Shown: positions 28,221 to 39,331 of the stretch, in pieces
Layout: each line of letters begins with the position of its first letter
Numbering within the stretch: position 1 is the first letter of the stretch
DNA from: CAJXJP01 sp964022365
Lineage (GTDB): Bacteria > Patescibacteriota > Gracilibacteria > BD1-5 > UBA6164
Assembly (NCBI GenBank): GCA_964022365.1
Contig: CAXHZN010000009.1
Coordinates: forward strand, 1 to 60,688
Length of the DNA: 60,688 nt
Reading direction: 5' to 3'
The notes under the pieces: generated by a model
Databases searched by the model: none
Seen by the model: the letters and a program-made list of their open reading frames with translations, nothing else
Told to the model about the DNA's origin: nothing
Made by a program: the position numbers and the translations under genes

Positions 28221-29495
28221 TTACAAAGCTTCTTTTAATATTTTTTTCACTTCTTTTTTTGGTGTTTTTTCTAGAACCGTTGTAGCCAAAGTATTTTTAT
28301 AAAATTTATCTACAACTTTTGCTGTGAGTAAATCTCCCCAAACATTCACTCATGTTCTAAACATATCTAAGACTCTATCAACGGCTAAAATAATTCAAAT
28401 TGCCTCTACAGGTAATCAAACACTCAAGAAAACAGTTGTTAAAATCAGTATTCCAGCTCCAGGAACTCACGCAGCTCAAATAGAAGCTAAAATAACTACT
28501 ACAACTACTGTAAGTTGTTGAGCAATTGAAAGATCAACTCCAAATACTTGAGCAATAAATATAGCTACTCAAGCTTGATATAAAGCCGTTCCATCCATAT
28601 TTATAGTTGTTCAAATAGGAAAACTAAAATCAACTACTTCGTCAGAAAGTTTTGCTTTATTTTTTGCAACTGACATAGAAAGTCACATAGTTGCACTACT
28701 TGAAGCTGTTGAAAATCCAACTAAAATCGCTTCTTTTACTTGGTTAAAATATTTTAATGGATTAAATCCAGCAATTAAAAATCAAATAAATGGAAGAACA
28801 ACACAAGCGTGGATAAATAATGCCAATAATATCACAGCCACAAATGGCAGTAAATCTAACATTGCTTGGTATCCATTTTCTACAACTACTTTTGTTACAA
28901 TTGCAAATACACCAAATGGAGTTAATTTGATTACAAATTCTATAAATTTTAAAATAGCATCATTCAGGGTAGAAAAAATATTTTTTAGATTTTCTACTTT
29001 TTTTGTTTTCCCAAGTGCCAGAATAGAAATTCATAAAATAATTCATGACATCACAATTTGCATAGCATTAAAATCAACAAATGCTGCAAAAATATTTCCA
29101 GGAATTAAATCTTGTAAAAATTGAGCAAAAGAAATTGTTTGGACTCAAGCAGAATTAAATTCTATACTATTTCCAAGAGATGAATTTGCACCAGGCGAGA
29201 GGATATTCATCAGTAAAAGAGATGTCCCAATAGCCAGAGTTGTTGTGAGCATATAATATCAAAATGTTCTCGCTCAAATATTTCAAAGTTTTTTAAAATC
29301 TCCTAAACTTAATATTGCAGTGATAATGGCAAAAAATAAGAGAGGTCATAGAAACATTTTTAACGCGGTCATAAATATTTCTCCCATCCATGAGATATAT
29401 GGTAAAATTTCTGGAATATAAATCCCAGCTAAAACAGCTAAAAATAGAGCAATAATTACTTGTACCTCTAAACGTAAGAAAATATTTTTTTTCAT
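28221..29495 (-). CDS. Dicarboxylate/amino acid:cation symporter (DAACS family)
   Basis: The 424 aa membrane protein has the DAACS (GltP/DctA/GltPh) signatures: MFLGPLLFFAIITAI near the N-terminus, the Ser-rich hairpin GFSTASSSATMGLSMSVA, the sodium- and substrate-binding NMDGTALYQAGVAIFIAQ, the second hairpin GAAGVPGAGILILTTVF, and DRVLDMFRTGVNVWGD. About eight membrane helices plus two re-entrant loops are expected. It would import glutamate, aspartate or C4-dicarboxylates with Na+ or H+, useful for a cell that probably lacks amino acid synthesis. Several conserved Gly (for example in the second hairpin) are TGA codons. Confidence 0.93.
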
Positions 29496-29633
29496 AATAT
29501 TTTTTATTAAATAATTTTCTATTTTAGAATAACATATTTAAAAATTCTCTGCAAAAATAAGTCAGATTTTCATATAAAGTAGTAAAGTTATATATGGCAA
29601 AAAATATATTATATAAAAATCAAGTGATATTTT

Positions 29634-29662
29634 TTGCATCTAAAAAATAATTATGATATATT
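29634..29662 (+). promoter_or_regulatory. Promoter of the Cys-rich surface protein cluster
   Basis: TTGCAT (29634-29639), 17 bp spacer, TATATT (29657-29662). The rest of 29496-29692 is AT-rich with no gene seen. Confidence 0.5.
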
Positions 29663-29692
29663 AGATATAATAATTTTAATTTTCCTATTACT

Positions 29693-31933
29693 ATGCCGAT
29701 GAAAAGATTAGCAATTTGTCTATTATTTATTTGTGGAATTATATTTAATTCGCAAGTTTTTGCATGAATAGTTCCTTGAACCATTCAAAAAGCAAGTGGA
29801 ACATCTTCAGCTTTACAGTGTAATACTAGTAATTCCACAGCATATAGAACATCATATTCTTGTACTGAGACAAATTCTTGTGCAACTTACGAGCTTGATA
29901 GATCTTCTTCTTGTGGATGTGAAAGCTATAAACAAGAAACTGATTATGGTAATTGTTTAGCTTATGGGGCTGCGACTTGTAAAACTTATGGCACAAAAAA
30001 TGGTACAACATGTTTAGAAAGAAATAATGATGCAACGTGTGCAGAATATAATGAAATCAAGGCCTTTACTTGTACATTAGTGCCTCTATGACCTAGGTTT
30101 TGATCATGTTCTCAAGCATATAAAACATTTCCATGAGTAGATTGAACATCTTTCGGTTGTGCTGAAATGTATGAAATACCATATTGATGTAAATGGGAGT
30201 CATGAGTAACAACACAAAGATGATCATGTAAAACCTATAATAATGATGCAACTTGTAATACATATAATCAAGTAACTGATTACGATAACTGTACTGCATA
30301 TAATGATGCTCCTTGTATAAAATATGGAAAAAAAGATTCTTCAACGTGTGCTCAATATAGTCAATGTAGATCATCTTCACATACTTGTGAAACATATAAA
30401 ACAACTCCGAGTTTTTCAACTTCTACTTATAAAAATATGGAAGCAAATGATGCAAGACCTACTTTGTCATCATTACATAACTTACCAAATGGTTATACAT
30501 ATTATAATAATGAATGAAATAATTCTTGTTATGTTGCTGTAAATTGAACGAATCATAATTCAGCGAGAAATAGCACTTCTACAAAATGTGATATAACTAA
30601 TTCTAATTATTATTCAATTGGTTGAAGCAATGGGAGTTGTAATGTAAGCAGCGCAAATAATTATCTCATCACTTCTTATAATCAAAATTGATATGTAAAA
30701 ACAGCGACAACTTCAGCAACAAAAAATACTTGTACAGTTGAATGAAGAATAGCAGTAAAAGATACGGTTTGACCGAGTGTAAATATAGTATCAAAAAACT
30801 TCACAAATGATGAAACAAAATGGTGTAATTTGAATAAGTACAGATGATTAGATGGATTTTCAACTTACTGAGATGAGAAAAGTCCAACGACAGAAGGTTG
30901 TGAATATTATAAAAACTTATCATCATTTTCATGAAATATTCCAGATCTAATTTCAGATGTACAAATAACTATTACTGATAATTCTGCGATTTCAAAAGTA
31001 AATGTTGAAATTTGAACTTGTAGTGCTAATATTTCATTAACAACAGATTTATCTAAATTAGAAAATAATGGAAATGGAGTAAAACCAGGTGTACAATCAT
31101 TAATTTTGTACTGACATAAAGCATCTTCATATGCTTGAGAATCAGTTGCTTCATTAAAAAATTTATTTGGTGTAAATAGATTAGATGACTGTTTAGGAAA
31201 TGGGAGAAATTATATCAAAGTTACCGCAAAAGATAATTCACGTAATTCAAGTGATGTTACAAAATTAGATTCAAATACAAATATTGTATCAACAAGTACT
31301 ACTCAATTTATAAATATTGATAATTTAGGTGTAAGTTTTGGAGTAGATGAAAAATCAACTCCAACATCAAAATCAACTTGGTATGATAAAACAGTCAGTG
31401 GAACATTTAAATTTGAAGATTTAACTGATTCTTGAGATCCAATATGTAAAGCATATGAAAAAGGAACTCAAAAATTTTGTACAAATAAACCAAATAATTC
31501 ATATTGGAGTTCACCAACGGGGATAGACAAAAACACATGAGAACATTATACCTATACTTGTGATAGAGAACCATTATCTGTAAATGGTTGTGATTGGACT
31601 TGTGAACCTTGATTTGAAAAAAAAGATGGAAAATGTGAACCAATAGTTACACAAACTACTTGTTGGACACTTTGAATATCACGTTTAGGATTTGATACAA
31701 CGCTTTGTAACTATACTCCAATTTACTCTTGGCATTCAAAAAAAGACACTGTTTGTAATGGAAGCTTTTATATGCAATCATCAGTTTGTAAAGATCAATA
31801 TGGAAAATTAGCATCTAAAGATATGTGTAAAAATCCTGAACCATCTACTACTGTACCATGTTCAATAGAAAAACAATGATTTACGATAGGTCGTGATTCA
31901 ATTTGAGATGACTCTAAAACTATTTGAAAATAA
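29693..31933 (+). CDS. Large Cys-rich repeat surface protein (746 aa)
   Basis: The family is not recognised. After a signal peptide (LAICLLFICGIIFNSQVFAG) the first 250 residues are a tandem Cys repeat, roughly C-x3-Y-x5/6-C with Asn/Thr/Tyr filling (SCATYELDRSS, TCKTYGTKNGTTC, SCKTYNNDATCNTYNQVTD, PCIKYGKKDSSTC). The middle (about 400-560) looks like an Ig-type domain (VNVEIGTCSANISLTTDLS, NYIKVTAKDNSRNSSD). A second Cys-rich part with NGCDWTCEPGFEKKDGKC resembles an EGF-like knot. About 50 cysteines and many TGA glycines occur. It leads a run of five rightward genes for exported proteins. An adhesin role is inferred. Confidence 0.7.
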
Positions 31934-31943
31934 CTAACACACA

Positions 31944-32342
31944 ATGAATAAAAAAATGAAAATAATTATTATCGCAGCAGCATTTGCTGTGATAATAATT
32001 GCTACAATTATTTGAATTTTTCTATCAAAAAATGAGGTTTCAAAATATAATCAACCTTATAGTGATGAAAAAACTCAAATGGTTTCTAGAGAATTTGATG
32101 ATGAGTGAAGTTTAAATCATATCATGTGATATGATTGTGAAGCTTTAAAACAAAAAGATTCTCAAGAATATTGTAAAGATAAACAACAAAAATTATATGA
32201 TTTTTATGCTCCACTAAGCTGGGATATAATAGAACCTCAACTTACTGAAAAACAGTTAGAAGGGTTTTATTGTGATTTACTCAGCTCACCAGAGGATAAA
32301 AAATGTAAAGATACAATATTTTTACACATGGGGCAAAAGTAA
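31944..32342 (+). CDS. Single-pass membrane protein (132 aa)
   Basis: The function is unknown. MNKKMKIIIIAAAFAVIIIA is an N-terminal membrane anchor; the remaining 100 residues are polar, probably outside, with four Cys (YDCEALKQKDSQEYC, FYCDLLSSPEDKKC) that could make two disulfides. It starts 10 bp after the Cys-rich surface protein and is followed by a terminator, so it is part of that transcript and may anchor or partner the large protein. Confidence 0.65.
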
Positions 32343-32366
32343 GTTATTTTTAACTTACTTTTTTCT
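32335..32366 (+). terminator. Terminator after the 31944 gene
   Basis: AAAAGTAAGTTA and TAACTTACTTTTTT around a 5-base loop; the stop codon is in the left arm. Confidence 0.8.
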
Positions 32367-32432
32367 GTGATTTTTTGACGAGAGAATAAAAATCTGATAT
32401 TATTGAATAAATTATTTCTTAAAATATTTTTC

Positions 32433-35400
32433 ATGAGAAAATATTTATATTATATGTTCATTTCACTAGGAATTATTTTCTTATTAACATGAAGTACTTT
32501 TGCAGAAGCTATTATCAAAAAAGCCTCTTGAATCAAAGGTGATATCATTAAATACGAACTCAAATGGTGTCCTGCGCACAAATCAATTAAAGAATCATGT
32601 TATTTATGAAGATTTGAATTAGATGGAAATTCAGCACTCTTATGAGTAAAATGAGTAACTTGACCTACTTTAATAGAAGATTTTACGAATAAAATTACTG
32701 CTTTTAAATTTCAAGCAGAATGAAGAATTGACATTAAACTTTGGGCTGAAGATAATGCTGAAAACCTTACCGTTAACAGTTTATCATATATGATTGATAA
32801 AACTCCACCTCAATTAGGTGAAATGAAATTTTCTGAAAATTCTCCATATATTTCAGTTGAAGATAGAGATGGGAAAAAATATCCGGTAAAAATCAAAGCA
32901 GCTCTTTCTACATATTTTGGATTTGATGGTTTTGCATCTTTAGATCATTATATTGATAATCCTCAAGATAATCAGAAAGAAATCACTAAAATGAAAACAA
33001 TTCGTTTTAAAAGAAGTGATATTACTAAAGATGATGATTTAACTATTACACTTCCAACTCTCTCAGATTCATGAAAAGAATTAGAAAGATCTAATGTTTC
33101 AGGGTTACAAAAAATAGAGTTACTCATGAATAATGAAGTATTAAAAACTTATACTAATATAAAAGAATGAGAAAATACATTTACAATTCAACCAAGAGAA
33201 TTATTTAAATCTATGTCAGAAAATTCAGAGAATTATGTTGTTTTAAGAGCTTATGATAAAGCATCAAATACTTCTGAACATGTATTTAATGTAATTAGAG
33301 ATGAGACTAAACCACTCGTACAAAATAACGATGATTCATTTGAAATGGATTTTAGATTCACTTGAGATGATTATAATATCGTTTCGCAAGGTTCAGGACT
33401 TTCTCCTTTTACTTTAGCTACGCATAAAGCAAAAATTTCATATAATTGGTGAGAAAAAAATACTCATATGGCTGATATTATTATGAAAATTGAAAAAGAT
33501 AAAGATCCAGATTCAAAAAATAGTTATATTTTAAATGAAGATGAAATCACAACTCATAATACAGCAGAAATAAAACTTACAGATGTAGATTTAGGTTTAT
33601 TAAATCCAAGTTCATGAAAGAATTTTAGAGCATACTCAGTTGAGTTTGAAACTCCAGGAATTACTTGAAATAAAATTTGTGATACAGTAGGGAACTGTAT
33701 TAGCTGAAATGATATTTTATCACAAATCAGAACTATTGCAGGTGATATTTCAGAAGAAACTTCTACACTTCAAGTGAAAACTCCAAATGAAGCATTTGCC
33801 GATAACGATTCTAAATATAGTTTTTCTGCGAATCTAAAAGATAAATATTGAAATTCGATTAGAGAAGTTACAAATACTTGAGATTGAGTTATCAAAACAA
33901 ATCTGTACACATTTAATTTTAAAAATGGTTTAACTCAACAACTTGCTGATAATTTTAGTACTTCAAGAATTGAGAATCCAGTATCTATTCAATCAAATTG
34001 AATTAATGAGATTGAAGATAATGAAATTAATTCAAATACTCCTAAAGTTACATTTAAAGAAGAATCTACTTCAAGTAACGGTATAATAGATTTTGATATT
34101 TCTTCATTTATTCCAACTCATGGGGCTTATGCTTTCTTAAAAAATGATGCAAACTTTGCATTTAAAGAGACTCAATGGTCTTTAAGGTATAATCCAGCAC
34201 TTACTTACGATTTTGATACACAAAGTGCTAAATCTACTTCTAATGATAAATTAGCATATGGAAATAGTCCAACTATCGAAATTGATGCTGATTTAGAAGA
34301 ACAAGCAAATGATAAATATAATATGTTTATTCCACGTGATTATTGAACAGTAACAAATAAGTTCTGAAATACAGTTGCAAATAATTATAAAGAATTATCT
34401 TTCAAAGATATATTAAAGGATAATAAAAAACTTCAATTAGAATTTGCTTCTCCAGTACTCTATCATGCAGAAAATTTTAATATTCTCAGAGATGGGATTG
34501 ACTCAAATCATTTAAAAGAACTTAAAAAAGACTGAAATCAATCTAAAATTACGAATATTCAATATAGAGATAAATATTTTGATATAAATAATCAAAATAG
34601 AATTTCTCCTATTAAAGTAGATTTTTATGTAAACTGATGAGATAGAAATGAAATGTCATGAAAACAATCATTTAGCGATTCTCTGTATAGTGTAAAATAT
34701 GAAGTCTCTGACGGTGAAGATTTTAGTGAATGGGGATACGTTTCATATGTAACATATAATATTTGATCAAAAGAAATAATGCTTCCTGCTATTTCTAGAT
34801 GAATAAAACCAAGTAGTTGAAATAGATTGCAATCATCTGCATATTTTCCAAGTAATATTCAAAAAGATGAAGATGCAGGTACAAGTTTTCTTACAGATGA
34901 TTTAGCTATTGACGGACTAGTAAATAATATTGATTGAGGTACAAGCTGAGTAGAAGATCAATCATGACTTGTTTCTCTTGATTTAGAAAGACCATATACG
35001 AGAGCTTGATTACTTGAAAATGTAAAGAAAAAAATATTTGAAATAAATAGACAAGATAGATGGTGTACAATAAATTCAATATCAGTGAATTATGAAAACA
35101 CTGATGAATGTACATTTACTGTTGAATGAGAGAAAATAACATTTATAGAATGAAATGTAAAAATACTTTGAGGAACACTAAATGCTAAAAGATCAATTAT
35201 AGTCAGAGGTGGTTCAATTGAAATTATTTGAAATATTTCTACCAAAGATAAAAATGGTCAATTATTTCTCGCTTCAATTTCAAATGACTGATTAGAAAAT
35301 ATCACATTGGGGAATAATGAAGAAATAAGAGATCCTAATAAAAAAGGTTGGATTTCAATTGATCAAAAAGTTACTAATATTGATGCATTTATACTTGCTC

Positions 35401-35879
35401 AATGACCTGTTGTTTCAACTAATTTTGAAAAAATTGTAACAAATTATAGTAGAGATGACCAATTATTAAATCAATTACATATTTATGGTTCAGTATTTTC
35501 ACTCAATACTATTGGTGGGTCAAAAACATGAAAATGTCCATATATAGAACAATGAGACTGTGTAGCTTGATCAGATGTATCAAAAGTATATGATTTATCT
35601 TTTTTAAGAAGATATACACTTATAGATGGATCAACTGTAAATTATGAAGGTTACAAAATTCCATATAATCCTGATTTTAATATATTATGAGATTGAAATG
35701 TTTTTACTTCATGAGGTTGTAAATATTTCGATGATACAGTTGCAAATATAGATTCAGCTGTAGGTTGTAATTCAAACTTAAGAACTCCTGAAAAACCAAA
35801 TCATTGGACAGCTCCAGTGATAATCCAAAGAGATCAAACATGGTCTATGAATCCTACATATTTTTCAAAAGAAGATTAA
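32433..35879 (+). CDS. Very large exported surface protein (1148 aa)
   Basis: The family is not recognised. A signal peptide (YMFISLGIIFLLTGSTFAEA) is followed by Ig-like beta modules (KITAFKFQAEGRIDIKLWAEDNAEN, NYVVLRAYDKASNTSEHVF, then WGNVTNKFGNTV-like). Near residues 910-950 there are parallel-beta-like strands (NVKILGGTLNAKRSIIVRGG, IEIIGNISTKDKNGQLFLAS). The C-terminus has HIYGSVFSLNTIGG and CPYIEQGDC, a pattern I associate with large CPR surface proteins, and ends QRDQTWSMNPTYFSKED. The 3447-base frame has more than 60 TGA and no TAA/TAG. A structural surface or adhesin role is inferred. Confidence 0.72.
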
Positions 35880-35924
35880 TTTCTTCTTTTGAAAAATAAA
35901 ATATTTATTAAAAAAAATTTTATT

Positions 35925-36395
35925 ATGTGAAAACAAAAAATATATAAATCTCTTTTTTCAATATTACTTACCGGAATTTGTGTAACTGCTGTTACATATG
36001 CAGCAAGTGTAAGTTATATTAAAGATGGAGAAGTACTAACAGAATCTTATATGACCAGTCTTGTATCTGCGCTTAATGGAAAAGCAAATTTAAGTGATGT
36101 TTATACAAAAGCACAAGTTGATGCAAAAATTGATACAATTTCAAACCAAATTAATAATATCAATCAAACTTTAAATTGAAAAATTATTAATTTGGAAAAT
36201 AGATTAGATATTCTTGAAAATGCTAATACTGGATCTACACCCGGAATTAAACAGTGTCCGTCATGATATATGTATGACGATAATTTAAATAAATGTATAG
36301 CAAATTCAATTTGTAGTATTTCATCTTGTCCTGGATGATATAAATTAGATATTGGTATTTGTAAATGTATCCCAAATAACCAGTCTTATAGATAA
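35925..36395 (+). CDS. Exported coiled-coil protein with Cys-rich tail (156 aa)
   Basis: The function is unknown. The second codon is TGA (ATG TGA), read Met-Gly. A signal peptide (MGKQKIYKSLFSILLTGICV with TAVTYAA) is followed by a short coiled coil (SNQINNINQTLNGKIINLEN) and a C-terminal Cys knot (KQCPSGYMYDDNLNKC ... CSISSCPGGYKLDIGICKC). The layout of signal, trimerising coil and Cys head resembles tail-fibre or pilus-tip stalks. It lies 45 bp after the large surface protein and 19 bp before a similar gene, with related N-termini (SLFSILLTG / TVFSTLLTG). Confidence 0.68.
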
Positions 36396-36414
36396 TAAAT
36401 ATTAAAATAAAAAT

Positions 36415-37290
36415 ATGAAAAAAACAATTTTAAAAACAGTGTTTTCTACACTACTCACATGAGTAATTGTTACCGGAACGGTATTTGCATTTACAAATAC
36501 CGTTCCTCACAAACAAGATAATCAAGTAGTATCTGCTGCAGAATGGAATACAATTAAAACAACTATTGATAATCTAAAAAATAGTATAAATTTTGCTAAT
36601 TATTTTACTAAAGCTGAGTCAACGAATAAATTTATTGATGCAGGAGATCTTACTGCCTGTACAAATTGACAAGTAGCTAAAATGACTGCTACAGGTTTTG
36701 TTTGTGTAACTGATCAAACATGAAGTTCAATGCCAAATTTACCATCTTGTACAAGTTCTCAATATCTGACAACTCAAAGTGGAAAATTTGTGTGTAAAAC
36801 ACTTCCAGCAGGTTCAGGTGGTTCATCTCTCACAGCATGTCCACCATATAAAGTACATGTTCATGATGATTCTAGAAATCCAGATGAATATTTATCATAT
36901 ATAAAATGTATTCCTCAAGCAGGAAAAGTTATTATTCAAGTTCCTCACATTTTAGATGATGATGGAGATAGTTCTAGTGATGCATGGTATATGAAAAATG
37001 ATATTAATTTAGCCAAGACAGTTTGTAAACATTTTGGGTTTGTGTATGAAAGTCATACTTCTCAAAACTATAGCGCAAATAGACATATTAAAATTAAAAA
37101 TAATGAGTACATACCTTATGCTCAAGATTGAGGTAATATATCAACTATTCTATCAAATGTAACTTGTGCAGTTGGTACCGTTGATACCTCTGCGAAATAC
37201 TATTGAGGTAGTAGTTCAGGTTGATCAGGATGAGGTTGAGGTGGATGATCAGGTACTCCACCTATTGATCATGACCTTGATATGAAATAA
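36415..37290 (+). CDS. Exported Cys-containing protein with poly-Gly tail (291 aa)
   Basis: The function is unknown. A signal peptide (KTVFSTLLTGVIVTGTVFA) and a short helix-rich part (VVSAAEWNTIKTTIDNLKNS) are followed by a globular Cys-containing region (VCKHFGFVYESHTSQNY, which may bind ligand). The C-terminal tail is YYGGSSSGGSGGGGGGSGTPP, encoded by alternating GGT, GGA and TGA codons, direct evidence of equivalence. It shares its N-terminal layout with the 35925 product and ends the surface cluster, closed by a strong terminator. Confidence 0.68.
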
Positions 37291-37318
37291 AAAAAATCCC
37301 GAAAGGGATTTTTTTTAT
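37291..37318. terminator. Bidirectional terminator
   Basis: AATCCC-GAAA-GGGATT with A and T runs, between the converging surface cluster and VirB4-like gene. Confidence 0.85.
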
Positions 37319-37328
37319 TTGCTAATTT

Positions 37329-39194
37329 TTATCTATTTGGATCAGTAGTCACTACTTGTTCTTCATAATAACTCGCAACAACTTGGATTCAAACATGTTC
37401 AGTACCAGCAAAAAATAGTCATTGACCAACAGCTGCATTGAGTAAAATATATTTTTCTTGTTCTGTAAGTTTAAAAACATTTTGTAACACATCAATTGAT
37501 GCACTTGATTGTTTGAGTAATAATTGCATCGAAGAGTTTGTTACAATTGGTTTCCCAAAAGGACTAGCAATAAAATCTTCTACATCTTGAGTAATAGTTG
37601 TGATTCATAAGTTATATTTTCTGGCTCTTTTTACGAGACCATAAAGAAATTTTGCTGAATCATCGTGTTGCATGATATTCCAAGCTTCATCAACCACTAA
37701 TAATCTTTTTTTATTACTTGATTTTACCTTGTTCCACATGTAATTTAAGATTACATACATCGCAATTGGTCTGAGCATATCGTCAAGATCTCTCACAGAA
37801 AAAACTTGTAATCATTCTTTTAAATCAATATTTGTATGTTGAGAAAAAATTCCTGAAAAAATCCCTGTTGTATATTTTTGAATACGTGTTACAAGAGATT
37901 TTGCACCATCCATAGTATCTAAAACATCTTCTAAATCACTCATAATAGGAATTTGCTTCCCAATTATTGAGTCATCATCAAAAGTGATTCATTTTAAACT
38001 ATAGGTAGTAATAATTGCTTTTTCCATGATAGCTTCTTCTTGAGCTGACATTTTTCACAGCATCAAATTCATAAGACCGAGTAAATTTATTACTCCTGAT
38101 CTGAGCAAATCTCATGGTTTTTCATTTTGATCTTTAAGCGCAAGAGGGAGGTCAAATGGGTTAATTCTTTGATTTGAATTTAAACTTACGTCTAAATAAC
38201 TTCCTCAAACTTGATTAATAAGCGCTTGATATTCATTTTCAGGATCGATTACAATTACATCTGTTCCCATCATAAGTGTTCTAAGAATTTCTAATTTTAC
38301 TGCAAATGATTTCCCAGAACCAGATTTGGCAAATACACACATATTTGCGTTTTCCGATTTAAATCTATCAAATAAAATCAGAGAATTATTATGTGTATTA
38401 ATCCCATATAAAATTCCATCATCATGACTTAGTGTACTCGAAGAAAATGGAAAAGTCGTTGAAACTCATCCTGTAGACATATTTCTATAGACTCCTAATT
38501 CGTCTCTACAAAAAGGACCTGTTGTGATAAAACCTTGTTCTGCTCTAAGAAAACTTTGTTTTTGTAATACATTTCTCCCTCATAAAATTGTTTCAATATC
38601 TCTCCCAATTTTATTTAATTTATCATCACTTTCTGCATAAATAGTGATATAAAGCGAAAGGTGGAAATATTTTTCTTGTCCACGAGTGAGATTATGTCTG
38701 AGTTCTTCAACATCTTGAATTTGAGCTTCAATAGCTGGATCGTTTACTAATCATTTCTCAGCATTAATTGATCTTTCAGAATGAAGTTGAGTAAGTCTTT
38801 TTTTCAGAAATTTTTGGATTTCACCTGAATCACTCGGGTACACATATAAACTCATATCAAATTTCACATCCCAATTAATAATAGGTGAAAGCCAGTTTCA
38901 TTCTAAAAATGTAGGATATGCAAATACAAAAAAAGTACGAGCCAAAGTATCATTGACTTGTATTTTATTTGGCCAAATTTTCATATATGCCGGAGAAATA
39001 GCATCTTTTACATATGCCAGAGCTTCGTTATATTCTTTTTGTGTTGCTAATAATTGTTTTTCTTCATTTTTATCAACGGCTGTTTTTTTTGCTTTTGTAG
39101 TTGTTTTTTTCTCAGCATGTTTTACGATGTAATGGCTTACATCTCATGAAATTTTTTTATCTACCAGTATTTTTAATTTTTCTTGATTCGACAC
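37329..39194 (-). CDS. VirB4/TraC-like secretion ATPase (lone)
   Basis: The 621 aa protein has the CagE/TrbE/VirB4 layout: an N-terminal alpha/beta part, then Walker A in FAKSGSGKSFAVKLE (about residue 290), VIVIDPENEYQALI, the Walker B LLVVDEAWNIM (Asp502) and the IVTNSSMQLLLKQS C-terminal motif. VirB4 powers type IV secretion. No other VirB or Tra gene is visible nearby, but surface proteins flank it. No in-frame ATG exists near the 5' end, so I propose GTG at 39194; a promoter lies about 30 bases upstream of it. Several Gly are TGA. Confidence 0.88.
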
Positions 39195-39224
39195 GTAGCT
39201 ACAAATAATGGAATAATTTGTTTT

Positions 39225-39252
39225 ATTTTACTGTAACAAGTGCCATTGTAAA
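39225..39252 (-). promoter_or_regulatory. Promoter of the VirB4-like gene
   Basis: Minus strand TTTACA (39247-39252), 16 bp spacer, TAAAAT (39225-39230); the expected start leaves only a 20-25 base leader before the GTG. Confidence 0.55.
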
Positions 39253-39301
39253 GAGAAATTCTTTTTTTGTACTGTACTATTTTTAATTATTTGTTGTAAA
39301 T

Positions 39302-39331
39302 AAAAAAGCGATACGTACGTATCGCTTTTTT
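39302..39331 (-). terminator. Terminator of the SpoIIE-type phosphatase gene
   Basis: Perfect palindrome AAAAAAGCGATACGT / ACGTATCGCTTTTTT; the gene's stop codon overlaps its edge. Confidence 0.85.

Noticed and set aside
30093..30419. Minus-strand frame of 108 codons opposite the Cys-rich protein
   Set aside because: His/Tyr-rich shadow produced by the Cys repeats on the plus strand.
39231..39251. Seven-codon upstream reading frame MALVTVK before the VirB4-like gene
   Set aside because: It lies within the -35 to -10 region of the inferred promoter, so it is probably not transcribed.
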